From NCBI RefSeq assembly GCF_010682065.1, contig NZ_JAAGWG010000009.1:62001-126000 (forward strand): a stretch of DNA of 64,000 bases, written 5' to 3'. The notes beneath the pieces are model-generated. The model had not been told where the DNA came from. It searched no databases and saw only the letters and a list, made by a program, of their open reading frames with translations. This DNA comes from Blastococcus saxobsidens. Lineage in GTDB: Bacteria > Actinomycetota > Actinomycetes > Mycobacteriales > Geodermatophilaceae. This document shows, piece by piece, positions 25,890 through 33,972 of the stretch (its first letter is position 1; each line of letters starts with the position of its first letter). A program made the translations under genes and the position numbers.

Positions 25890-28605
25890 GCAGCAGCCGA
25901 GCACCGGCACCGCACCCACCGCCGCCGACGAGGAGGCCCTGCCCACGCCGCCGCCGGGGTGGGAGGCCGACATCGTGGCGGCCGACGGCGGGACCGTGCA
26001 CCTGCGCCCGATCTGCCCCGACGACGGCGACGGCCTGACCGGGCTGATGGAGCGCAGCAGCGACCAGACCCGCTACTACCGCTTCTTCGGCCCGATGAAG
26101 CGGTTGTCGGACAAGGACCTGCACCGGTTCACCCACGTCGACCACGACAAGCGGGTGGCCTTCGTCGTCCTGCTCGGCGACCAGGTCATCGCCGTCGGTC
26201 GCTACGACCGGTACCCCGGCACCGACGACGCCGAGGTCGCCTTCCTCGTCGAGGACGCCCACCAGGGCCGGGGGCTGGGCTCGGTGCTGCTCGAGCACCT
26301 GGCCGCCGCGGCCCGTGAGCGCGGGATCAAGAACTTCGTCGCCGAGGTGCTGGCGCAGAACAGCAAGATGGTCCGCGTCTTCCGCGACGCCGGCTACAAG
26401 GCCGAGCGCTCCTACGAGGACGGCGTCGTCCACCTCACCTTCCCGATCGAGCAGACCGAGGACGCCCTCGCCGTCGCCTACGAGCGCGAGCAGCGCAGCG
26501 AGTCGCGGTCCATCGCCCGGCTGCTCAGGCCGTCCTCGGTGGCCGTGGTCGGCGCCAGCAACGACGCGGGCAAGATCGGCAACGCGCTGCTGCGGCACCT
26601 GCTCGACTACGGCTTCGCCGGCCCCGTGTACCCGGTCAACCCGGGCGCGAGGCACGTGCGCGGCGTCCCCGCCTACGCCGACATCGAGTCGATCCCCGAC
26701 GACGTCGACCTGGCAGTCCTGGCCGTGCCCGCCGACGAGGTCGCCGGCGTCGTGGAGGCCTGCCGCCGCAAGCGGGTGCGCGGTCTGGTGGTCGTCTCCG
26801 GCGGGTTCGGCGAGACCGGCGCCGACGGGCAGGACGCCGAGCGTCGGCTGGTCGCCGCGGCCCGGGCCTCGGGCATGCGCGTGGTCGGCCCCAACTGCCT
26901 CGGGATGGTCAACACCGACCCCGAGGTGCGGCTCAACGCCAGCCTCGCGCCGATGGTGCCCGGACGCGGGCGGGTCGGGTTCTTCGCGCAGTCCGGGGCG
27001 CTCGGCGTCGCGCTGCTGGAGCGGGCCCGCAGCCGCGGGATCGGGCTGTCCACGTTCGTGTCCGCCGGCAACCGCGCCGACGTCAGCGGCAACGACCTGC
27101 TGCAGTACTGGGCCACCGACCCGGCCACCGAGGTGGTGCTCCTGCACCTGGAGAGCTTCGGCAACCCCCGCAAGTTCGCGCGCCTGGCCCGCACCGTCGG
27201 CCGCACCAAGCCGGTCGTCGCGGTGAAGAGCGGCCGGCACGTGAACGTGACGCCCGGTCTGGCCGGCACGTCGGTGGCGGTCCCCGAGCAGTCCGTGGCC
27301 GCCCTGTTCGCCTCCGCCGGCGTCATCCGCGTCGAGACCGTTGCCCAGATGTTCGACGTCGGCAGCCTGCTGGCCCACCAGCCGCTGCCCGAGGGCTCGC
27401 GCGTCGCCATCGTCGGCAACTCCACCGCCATCGGCATCCTGGTCGCCGACGCGGTCCTGGAGGAGGGGCTCGAGCTCGCGCACGAGGCGCCGGTCGACAT
27501 CGGCGTGACCGGCAGCGCCGAGGCGTTCCGCTCGGCGCTGCAGGCCGCGGTGGACGACGACGGGGTGGACGCCGTCGTCGCGGTCTTCCTGCCGCCGCTC
27601 ATGTCCGGCTCGCAGGAGTACGGCCCGGCGCTGCGCGAGGTGGCGCGGGAGTCGACCAAGCCCGTCGTCGCCAGCTTCCTCTCGACCGAGGGCATCCCCG
27701 ACGAGCTGGCGGTGCTCGACGAGGACGGCATGCCGGCCCGCGGCTCGGTGCCCTCCTACTCGACCCCCGAGCGCGCCGTGATCGCGCTGGCCAAGGTCGC
27801 GGAGTACGCGCGCTGGCGCCGGCGCCCGGTCGGCGAGGTCCCGGAGCTGCCCGACGTCGACGAGCCGGCGGCCGAGGACCTCGTGCGGCGGGTGCTGGCC
27901 GGCAGTCCCGGCGGCCGGGAGCTCACCGACGACGAGCTGATGAGCCTGCTGGGCGCCTACGGCGTGCCGCTGCTGGGCACCCGCACGGTCACCGACGCCG
28001 AGGCGGCGGTGACCGCTGCCGAGGAGATCGGCTACCCGGTGGTGCTCAAGTCGACCGCGCCGTGGCTGCGGCACCGCTCCGACCTGGGGGGCGTGCGACT
28101 GGACCTGGTCGACGCCGACGCCGTGCGCAGCGCGTTCGCCGCCATCCCGTCCGGGGACCCGGTGATCGTGCAGGAGATGGCCGCGCCGGGCGTGGCCACC
28201 GTGGTCGAGATCGTCGACGACCCGTCCTTCGGCGCGCTGGTCAGCTTCGGCGTCGGGGGAGTGGCCACCGAGCTGCTCGGCGACCGCGCCTTCCGGACGC
28301 TGCCGCTCACCGACCTGGACGCCGCCGAGCTGGTCCGGGCGCCGCGGGCATGGCCGCTGCTGAACGGCTGGCGCGGTTCCGAGCCGGTGGACGTCGCCGC
28401 GCTGGAGGACCTGCTGCTGCGGGTCGCCCGGCTGGCCGACGACCTGCCCGAGGTGCTGCGGCTGAGCCTGGAGCCGGTGATCGTCGGGCCGGCCGAGCCG
28501 TGGCACGGGGGTCGCTCGCTTGTGGTCGCCGGTGGCACGGCGCTGGTCGGGCCGCCGACCGCCCGCGTCGACCCGGGTCCTCGCAGGATGCGCAGCCCCG
28601 TCTGA
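25882..28605 (+). CDS. GNAT acetyltransferase fused to ADP-forming acyl-CoA synthetase domains (Pat-like)
   Basis: A 907-residue multidomain protein. It has an N-terminal GNAT domain (about 33-185) with the acetyl-CoA loop HQGRGLGSVLL, a CoA-binding Rossmann domain (about 210-310; VAVVGASNDAGKIGNALL), a succinyl-CoA-ligase-like flavodoxin region (to about 650) and a C-terminal ATP-grasp domain (about 680-890). The domains are those of Salmonella Pat, but GNAT is at the N-terminus, an order also found in actinobacteria. It probably acetylates Lys of acyl-CoA synthetases. Whether the ligase part is active is unknown. It overlaps acuC by 8 bp. Confidence 0.9.
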   Translation: MTEQQPSTGTAPTAADEEALPTPPPGWEADIVAADGGTVHLRPICPDDGDGLTGLMERSSDQTRYYRFFGPMKRLSDKDLHRFTHVDHDKRVAFVVLLGDQVIAVGRYDRYPGTDDAEVAFLVEDAHQGRGLGSVLLEHLAAAARERGIKNFVAEVLAQNSKMVRVFRDAGYKAERSYEDGVVHLTFPIEQTEDALAVAYEREQRSESRSIARLLRPSSVAVVGASNDAGKIGNALLRHLLDYGFAGPVYPVNPGARHVRGVPAYADIESIPDDVDLAVLAVPADEVAGVVEACRRKRVRGLVVVSGGFGETGADGQDAERRLVAAARASGMRVVGPNCLGMVNTDPEVRLNASLAPMVPGRGRVGFFAQSGALGVALLERARSRGIGLSTFVSAGNRADVSGNDLLQYWATDPATEVVLLHLESFGNPRKFARLARTVGRTKPVVAVKSGRHVNVTPGLAGTSVAVPEQSVAALFASAGVIRVETVAQMFDVGSLLAHQPLPEGSRVAIVGNSTAIGILVADAVLEEGLELAHEAPVDIGVTGSAEAFRSALQAAVDDDGVDAVVAVFLPPLMSGSQEYGPALREVARESTKPVVASFLSTEGIPDELAVLDEDGMPARGSVPSYSTPERAVIALAKVAEYARWRRRPVGEVPELPDVDEPAAEDLVRRVLAGSPGGRELTDDELMSLLGAYGVPLLGTRTVTDAEAAVTAAEEIGYPVVLKSTAPWLRHRSDLGGVRLDLVDADAVRSAFAAIPSGDPVIVQEMAAPGVATVVEIVDDPSFGALVSFGVGGVATELLGDRAFRTLPLTDLDAAELVRAPRAWPLLNGWRGSEPVDVAALEDLLLRVARLADDLPEVLRLSLEPVIVGPAEPWHGGRSLVVAGGTALVGPPTARVDPGPRRMRSPV

Positions 28606-28696
28606 GGGCCCGCCGTCCCGGTTCAGCACGGCGGGCGCTGGCTCACCACCGGTGCTGAGCCGGGACCCGGAACGGTCGGCAGACCTGATCACCGGG

Positions 28697-28740
28697 ACGG
28701 CGAAGGGCCGGTCACCCGCGGGTGACCGGCCCTTCGCCGT
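28697..28740. terminator. perfect palindrome, bidirectional terminator
   Basis: Forty-four bases forming a perfect inverted repeat (22-bp arms with no mismatch; centre CCCGCGGG). It lies between the convergent Pat-like gene (stop 28605) and sigB (stop 28752), so one hairpin can serve both genes. Confidence 0.85.
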
Positions 28741-28751
28741 GTGGGCTGTTC

Positions 28752-29738
28752 CTACGCGAGGTAGTCGCGGAGGGCGTCGGCCCGCTGCGGGTCGCGCAGC
28801 TTGTTCATCGTCTCCCGCTCGATCTGGCGGACCCGCTCGCGGGACAGCCCGAACTGCTTGCCGATCTGCTCCAGCGTGCGAGGCTGGCCGCCGTCCAGAC
28901 CGAAGCGGAGGACGACGACGTCGCGCTCCCGCTCCTCGAGCGTGTCCAGCACGTGCCGGACGTCGCCCTTCATCATCTGGAAGGCGACCGCGTCCTCGGC
29001 GACCGCGGCGTCGGCGTCCTCGATGAAGTCACCGAGGCGGGACTCCTCGTCGGTGCCGACGGTCTGGTCGAGGCTGACCAGGTCGCGGCTGTACTCCAGC
29101 AGCTCGACGATGCGCTCCTCGGGCAGGTCGAGCTCCAGGCCGACCTCCTCGGCGGTGGGCTCGCGCTCGAGCTCCTGGTGCATCCGCCGGCGGGTGCGCA
29201 CCACCTTGTTGACCTGCTCGGCCAGGTGGACGGGCAGCCGGATGGTGCGGCCGGAGTCGGCCATGGCGCGGGTGATGGCCTGCCGGATCCACCACGTGGC
29301 GTACGTCGAGAACTTGAAGCCCTTGGTGTAGTCGAACTTCTCCACGGCGCGGATCAGGCCGACGTTGCCCTCCTGGATGAGGTCCAGGAACGTCATGCCG
29401 TGGCCGGTGTAGCGCTTGGCGACCGACACGACCAGCCGGAGGTTGGCCTCCAGCAGGTGGGCCTTGGCGGCCTTTCCGTCGGTGGCCAGGATCTTGTAGT
29501 CGCGCTTGCGGGCCGGGGTGAGCCCGGTCTGCTCGCCCAGCAGCCGCTCGGCGTAGAGGCCGGCCTCGATCCGCTTGGCGAGCTCGACCTCCTGCTCCGC
29601 GGTGAGCAGAGCGGTCTTGCCGATGGTGTTGAGGTAGACGCGGACGAGGTCGGTCGAGACCAGGCCGCTGGCGTCGGGCTCACGCCGGGGAGAGCGCACG
29701 TCCAGGGTGTCGGTGGGGGAGGACTGCAGCAGCGTCAC
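28752..29738 (-). CDS. sigB: RNA polymerase sigma factor SigB (group 2 sigma-70)
   Basis: About 328 residues. It has region 1.2 ([20 protein letters not shown]), region 2 with the -10-binding segment [20 protein letters not shown], region 3, and region 4 helix-turn-helix [19 protein letters not shown]. It lacks the long acidic/basic head of the principal sigma factor at 47014, so it is the stress/stationary-phase SigB type. GTG 29738 is chosen; an ATG at 29774 would add 12 residues and neither has a strong ribosome-binding site. An ECF-type promoter lies upstream at 29884-29911, suggesting control by a SigE/SigH-like factor, as known for mycobacterial sigB. Confidence 0.93.
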   Translation of the reverse strand: MTLLQSSPTDTLDVRSPRREPDASGLVSTDLVRVYLNTIGKTALLTAEQEVELAKRIEAGLYAERLLGEQTGLTPARKRDYKILATDGKAAKAHLLEANLRLVVSVAKRYTGHGMTFLDLIQEGNVGLIRAVEKFDYTKGFKFSTYATWWIRQAITRAMADSGRTIRLPVHLAEQVNKVVRTRRRMHQELEREPTAEEVGLELDLPEERIVELLEYSRDLVSLDQTVGTDEESRLGDFIEDADAAVAEDAVAFQMMKGDVRHVLDTLEERERDVVVLRFGLDGGQPRTLEQIGKQFGLSRERVRQIERETMNKLRDPQRADALRDYLA

Positions 29739-29883
29739 GATGAGTCTTCGTCCTTGCCTTCGATTCGGATGCATCCGCCGGGCTTCGATGGGCGGCGGTG
29801 TCCATCCAGGCGTGGGGTGGGCTCTCGGCTACGGGGTCACCGGCCGGTCCCACCCTTCTCTGTCCGGTGTGGTACGCCCTGCA

Positions 29884-29911
29884 CAACGGCCGCCAGGGGG
29901 TCCGGTGTTCC
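29884..29911 (-). promoter_or_regulatory. ECF (SigE/SigH-type) promoter of sigB
   Basis: On the - strand GGAAC (29911-29907), 18 bp, then CGTTG (29888-29884). This matches the GGAAC-N18-CGTTG form of SigE/SigH-type ECF promoters. It would give a leader of about 100-140 bases before sigB. Confidence 0.6.
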
Positions 29912-30020
29912 ATGAACCCGCGCTTCACAGCAAACCGACAGGGAGTGTCTTCGGTCACCCACCGGTACCCGGCACCGCCGAGTTCCAGACATGTGATTCG
30001 GCGCGGTGCGAACTCCGAGG

Positions 30021-30452
30021 TCAGACCTCCAGGAGCAGCGTCATCGGCCCCTCGTTGACCGAGGACACCTGCATCCGCGCCCCGAACCGCCCGGTCGCCA
30101 CCGTGGCGCCGCGGCGGCGCAGCTCGGCCACCACCTCCTCCACCAGCGGTTCGGCCACCTCCCCGGGCGCCGCGTCCTGCCACGAGGGGCGGCGGCCCTT
30201 GCGGGTGTCGGCGTAGAGCGTGAACTGGCTGACGACGAGCACCGGCAGACCCAGGTCGGCGGCCGACACCGAGCCGTCGTCGCCGGGGAGGATCCGCAGC
30301 TCGTGCACCTTCCGGGCCATCGCGCGGGCCGACGCCTCGTCGTCGGACCGGCCGACCCCCACCAGCGCCAGCAGCCCCGGTCCGATCCGGCCGACGACGT
30401 CGCCGTCGACGGTTACAGCGGCTGTACTGACTCGGCTGACGACGGCGCGCAC
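30021..30452 (-). CDS. dtd: D-aminoacyl-tRNA deacylase
   Basis: A 143-residue enzyme that hydrolyses D-amino acids (and Gly mischarged on tRNA-Ala) off tRNA. Hallmarks are the N-terminal strand [34 protein letters not shown] (near residue 79) and the cross-subunit motif NEGPMT near 134. The length matches the family. The GTG start at 30452 has no Shine-Dalgarno but a CAGAAT -10 element 6 bases upstream. It is a single gene. Confidence 0.93.
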   Translation of the reverse strand: MRAVVSRVSTAAVTVDGDVVGRIGPGLLALVGVGRSDDEASARAMARKVHELRILPGDDGSVSAADLGLPVLVVSQFTLYADTRKGRRPSWQDAAPGEVAEPLVEEVVAELRRRGATVATGRFGARMQVSSVNEGPMTLLLEV

Positions 30453-30458
30453 CCCTGC

Positions 30459-30464
30459 ATTCTG
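30459..30464 (-). promoter_or_regulatory. -10 element CAGAAT of leaderless dtd
   Basis: CAGAAT on the - strand ends 6 bases before GTG 30452. Confidence 0.45.
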
Positions 30465-30482
30465 GCCTGCCGGGGCGGCGAT

Positions 30483-30543
30483 CGGAAAACACTCCGATAG
30501 TTTCCGAAAGTCGTTGACGCGGTCGAATGTGACTCGCTTCACT
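30483..30543 (+). promoter_or_regulatory. putative xylanase promoter with TTTCCGAAA operator-like repeats
   Basis: A -35 TTGACG (30514-30519) is followed after 17-18 bp by a poor -10 (TTCACT near 30538). Just upstream, AGTTTCCGAAAGT (30499-30511) is an imperfect palindrome, and CGGAAAAC at 30483 pairs with GTTTCCG at 30500. Short inverted CGAAA/TTTCG repeats are known upstream of streptomycete xylanase genes, so carbohydrate-responsive repression is plausible. Confidence 0.4.
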
Positions 30544-30615
30544 CATGCGGAGGAAGTTGCTCGACAGTTCCGATGCGGTCGCCGAAAGCCCGGAGCCGCC
30601 CCGAAGGGATCACAC

Positions 30616-33348
30616 ATGACGCGACGTCGTCTGGCGGCCGGGGCGACAGCCCTCGGCATGACCGCGGGAGTGGGCCTGCTCGCCGTCCCCACCGCCGGAG
30701 CCGCCCCCTCCACCGTCCACGAGGCCGGCTTCGAGACCGGCACGGACGGCTGGTTCGGCCGCGGCGCGGCGCAGGTGGCCTCGAGCACCGAGATCGCACG
30801 CACCGGCACGAGGAGCCTGGCGGTCACCGGCCGCACGGACGGCTGGCACGGGCCGGCGATCGACGCCAACGGCTTCCTGCCCGCGGGCACGTACGACGTC
30901 GAGGCCTGGGTCCGGCTCCCCGCCGGCTCCGGGAGCGACCTGGTCACCGCCAGTGTCGCGCGCACGCCCGCCGGGGGGGCCACCAGCTACGACACGGTGG
31001 CCTGGCAGGTCGCGGTGGACGACACGGGCTGGACCAGGGTCGGCGGCACCTACACGCACGCGACGGCCAACAGCGGGCTGGAGCTCTACCTGGAGAGCCC
31101 CGACGCCACGCAGAGCTTCTACGTCGACGACGTCCGGATCGTCGGCGAGGCCTCCGGGCCGGCGCAGCCGGGCACCCCGCGGCCGGTCGCCACCGACTTC
31201 GAGACCGGCCTGCAGGGCTGGGGCCCGCGCGGGGACGGTGTCTCGGTCTCCCGGACGACGACGGCCGCGCACGGCGGGACCGCCAGCCTGCTCACCACGA
31301 ACCGCACGCAGGGCTGGCACGGCCCGACCCTCGACGTCACCACGAACCTGGCCGTCGGCCAGACCGTGCAGGTCACGCTGTGGGCCAGGCTGGCTCCCGG
31401 CCAGGCGCCGGCGTCCCTGCGGGCGACGATCCAGCGCGACCGCGCCGGGACGGCCACCGCCTACGAGGGCGTGCCCGGCGCCAGCGCCGTCGTCACGGCC
31501 GACGGGTGGACCCGGCTCCAGGGCCGGTACACCCTCGGGGCGCCGATCGACACGGCGCAGCTGTACGTCGAGGGCGACGCCGGCGTCAGCTTCCTGATCG
31601 ACGACGTCACCGTCGAGCCCTTCACCGAGACGCCGATCCAGGACGTCCCGGCGCTCAAGGACGTGCTCGGCGCCGACGGCATCGAGCGGGTCGGCGTGGC
31701 GATCGACTCCCGGGAGACCGTGGGCCGCTCCTCGGCGCTGATCCAGAAGCACTACGACGCGATCACCCCGGAGAACGACGGCAAGCCGGCCGAGATCCAG
31801 CCGACCGAGGGCACCTTCACCTTCGGCGACCTGGACGCGCTGCTGGACTACGCCGACGCCACCGGGCTCGACGTCTACGGCCACGTGCTGGCCTGGCACT
31901 CGCAGACCCCCGACTGGTTCTTCACCGACCGGGACGGCACGCCGCTGACCAGCAGCCCCGAGGACCAGGCCCTGCTGCGCGCCCGCATGGAGGCGCACAT
32001 CAAGGCCATCGCCGAGCACATCGACGCCCGCTACCCCGACGGCGACAGCCCGGTCTGGGCCTGGGACGTCGTGAACGAGGTCATCGCCGACGGCGACACG
32101 GCCAACCCGCACGACATGCGGGACAGCCGCTGGTTCCAGGTCCTGGGCGAGACGTTCGTGGACGACGCCTTCCGCTTCGCCGACCGGTACTTCCCCGAGG
32201 CCGAGCTGTTCATCAACGACTACAACACCGAGTTCCCGGAGAAGCGGGCCGACTACCTCGAGCTCATCGGCGCCCTGCAGCAGCGCGGCGTGCCGATCGA
32301 CGGGGTGGGCCACCAGGCGCACATGGACTTCGCCCGACCGGTGCAGTGGCTGGACGACTCGCTGACCGCGGTCGAGCAGCTCGACCCCGACCTGCTCCAG
32401 GTGATCACCGAGCTGGACATCAGCACCTCGGCGGAGAACTTCGGCGCCGACGTCAGCGGCCCGGGCACCCCGCAGCACCGGCCCGGCATGGCCGACCAGC
32501 AGGACGCGGAGACGGAGAACGGCTACTACTACCGCGACCTGTTCGACATGCTCCGCTCGCACTCGGACTCGATCGAGTCGGTGACCTTCTGGGGGATCAG
32601 CAACGCCCGCAGCTGGCTGCGGACGTGGCCGGCCGCCCGCCCGTGGGAGGCGCCGCTGCCCTTCGACGACGACCTGCAGGTGACCCCGGCGTACTGGGGC
32701 ATCGTCGACCCGACGCGGCTCGCCCCCCGTCCGGCCGACGAGCTGGCCCCGCGGATCCTCGGGCACGACGACGTCGCGGCATCGTCCACCAGCCCCCAGG
32801 GTGCGACCGTGACCTACGCCCTGCCGGTGGCCGCCGACACCCGGGACGGCGCCGTCACGCCGGTGTGCACCCCGCCGTCGGGGTCGCGCTTCCCGATCGG
32901 CACCACCGAGGTGACGTGCACCGCGACCGACGCCGCGGGCAACGAGGCCAAGCCGGTCACCTTCGACGTGGTGGTGACCCCGCCGGCGACGACGACGAAG
33001 CTGTACCAGCAGATCAACCACGGCTCGGCCGTCCGGGCCAACGTCAAGCAGACCGTGCAGGTCGTGGTGCAGTTCGGCAACAAGGGCCGCGGGACGCTGC
33101 TCGGCAGCTCCTTCGGCTACGAGTGCACCCAGACGTCCGGGCCGCGGACGGTGCTCGAACTGGCGCCGGGGTCGGCACGGCAGGTGGCCAACCGCGACTA
33201 CCCGGCCGGGCAGAACGCCAACTTCCAGCTGCGGGCACGTCCCACGCAGACGGGCACGGCGGTGTACGAGTGCACGCTGTCGATGACCGACGCCCTCGGC
33301 GCTCCGGTGACCAGCGTCGCCACGGTGACCGTCGACGTCCGCCGCTAG
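30616..33348 (+). CDS. secreted multidomain GH10 endo-1,4-beta-xylanase
   Basis: A 910-residue exported enzyme cutting xylan. The signal peptide spans 1 to about 29 (cleavage near AGA-A). Two CBM4/9-like carbohydrate-binding modules follow, about 33-177 and 190-340, each opening with a FETG..GW segment. The GH10 barrel spans about 345-705 with acid/base Glu488 in WDVVNEV and nucleophile Glu599 in VITELDIS, spaced as in the family. A HYR/Ig-like domain (about 715-795; CTATDAAGNEAKPV) and a Cys-containing C-terminal domain (to 910) complete it. GAAGGGA precedes the ATG. No other xylan genes adjoin it. Confidence 0.93.
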   Translation: MTRRRLAAGATALGMTAGVGLLAVPTAGAAPSTVHEAGFETGTDGWFGRGAAQVASSTEIARTGTRSLAVTGRTDGWHGPAIDANGFLPAGTYDVEAWVRLPAGSGSDLVTASVARTPAGGATSYDTVAWQVAVDDTGWTRVGGTYTHATANSGLELYLESPDATQSFYVDDVRIVGEASGPAQPGTPRPVATDFETGLQGWGPRGDGVSVSRTTTAAHGGTASLLTTNRTQGWHGPTLDVTTNLAVGQTVQVTLWARLAPGQAPASLRATIQRDRAGTATAYEGVPGASAVVTADGWTRLQGRYTLGAPIDTAQLYVEGDAGVSFLIDDVTVEPFTETPIQDVPALKDVLGADGIERVGVAIDSRETVGRSSALIQKHYDAITPENDGKPAEIQPTEGTFTFGDLDALLDYADATGLDVYGHVLAWHSQTPDWFFTDRDGTPLTSSPEDQALLRARMEAHIKAIAEHIDARYPDGDSPVWAWDVVNEVIADGDTANPHDMRDSRWFQVLGETFVDDAFRFADRYFPEAELFINDYNTEFPEKRADYLELIGALQQRGVPIDGVGHQAHMDFARPVQWLDDSLTAVEQLDPDLLQVITELDISTSAENFGADVSGPGTPQHRPGMADQQDAETENGYYYRDLFDMLRSHSDSIESVTFWGISNARSWLRTWPAARPWEAPLPFDDDLQVTPAYWGIVDPTRLAPRPADELAPRILGHDDVAASSTSPQGATVTYALPVAADTRDGAVTPVCTPPSGSRFPIGTTEVTCTATDAAGNEAKPVTFDVVVTPPATTTKLYQQINHGSAVRANVKQTVQVVVQFGNKGRGTLLGSSFGYECTQTSGPRTVLELAPGSARQVANRDYPAGQNANFQLRARPTQTGTAVYECTLSMTDALGAPVTSVATVTVDVRR

Positions 33349-33357
33349 ATCGCCCGC

Positions 33358-33398
33358 CGGACCGGTCCCCGACCACCTCGTGGTCGGGGGCCGGTCCG
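33358..33398 (+). terminator. hairpin terminator after the xylanase gene
   Basis: Nineteen-base arms (33358-33376 and 33380-33398) with one G/T-type mismatch and a CTC loop, starting 10 bases after the xylanase stop. Confidence 0.75.
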
Positions 33399-33537
33399 CG
33401 TCGTGGCCCGGTTCCGGTCGGTACAGCCACTGCAACCACGGCGGCGGGGTGTCGGGCCCGACCGCAGCCGTCGACGGGCCCCCGGCCGGACGGCCGGGGC
33501 GTTTGCCGCGCCGTACCAGCAGGTACAGCGACCGACC

Positions 33538-33801
33538 ATGATCGGATTCCTCGTCGCCGGCCTCGTGATCGGCGCGCTCGCGCGCCTGCTCAAGCCGGGC
33601 AAGCAGAACCTCAGCCTCGTCGCGACGCTGCTCCTGGGGTTGGTCGGATCGGTGATCGGTGGGCTGATCGCCAGCCTGCTGGGCACAGGTGACATCTTCG
33701 AGCTCAACGTGCTGGGCTTCGTCCTGGCGGTGATCGCCGCAGTCCTGCTGATCGGCGTCGCCGAGGGCCTCGCCGGCACGCGCCACCGCTCGGTGCGCTG
33801 A
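33538..33801 (+). CDS. GlsB/YeaQ/YmgE family small membrane protein
   Basis: An 87-residue protein with three hydrophobic helices (about 2-17, 27-47, 55-74) and Gly-rich faces (GSVIGGLIASLLG), the transglycosylase-associated/GlsB family often linked to general stress. The role in bacteria is undefined. It begins ATG at 33538 after AGGTACAGCG. It lies between the xylanase terminator and pckG and seems to be an independent gene. Confidence 0.85.
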   Translation: MIGFLVAGLVIGALARLLKPGKQNLSLVATLLLGLVGSVIGGLIASLLGTGDIFELNVLGFVLAVIAAVLLIGVAEGLAGTRHRSVR

Positions 33802-33972
33802 CCCCGCCCGCTGGTGCAGTTCCCGCGGCCGGGTCCCGTCCCGAGGCCCGGCCGCGCTGCCCGCGGGACGCGTCGCACCTCGCTCGCCGGGTGGCGGAGC
33901 CCGACCGGCTGGTCGCGGGCTTGCCCCCAACTGCCACAGTGTCCCCAACCGCGCCGAACGAAAGGCTGAGCT

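Noticed and set aside
25825..28692. A 955-codon open frame on the - strand opposite the Pat-like gene
   Set aside because: Antisense shadow; the + strand gene has coherent GNAT, CoA-binding and ATP-grasp domains.
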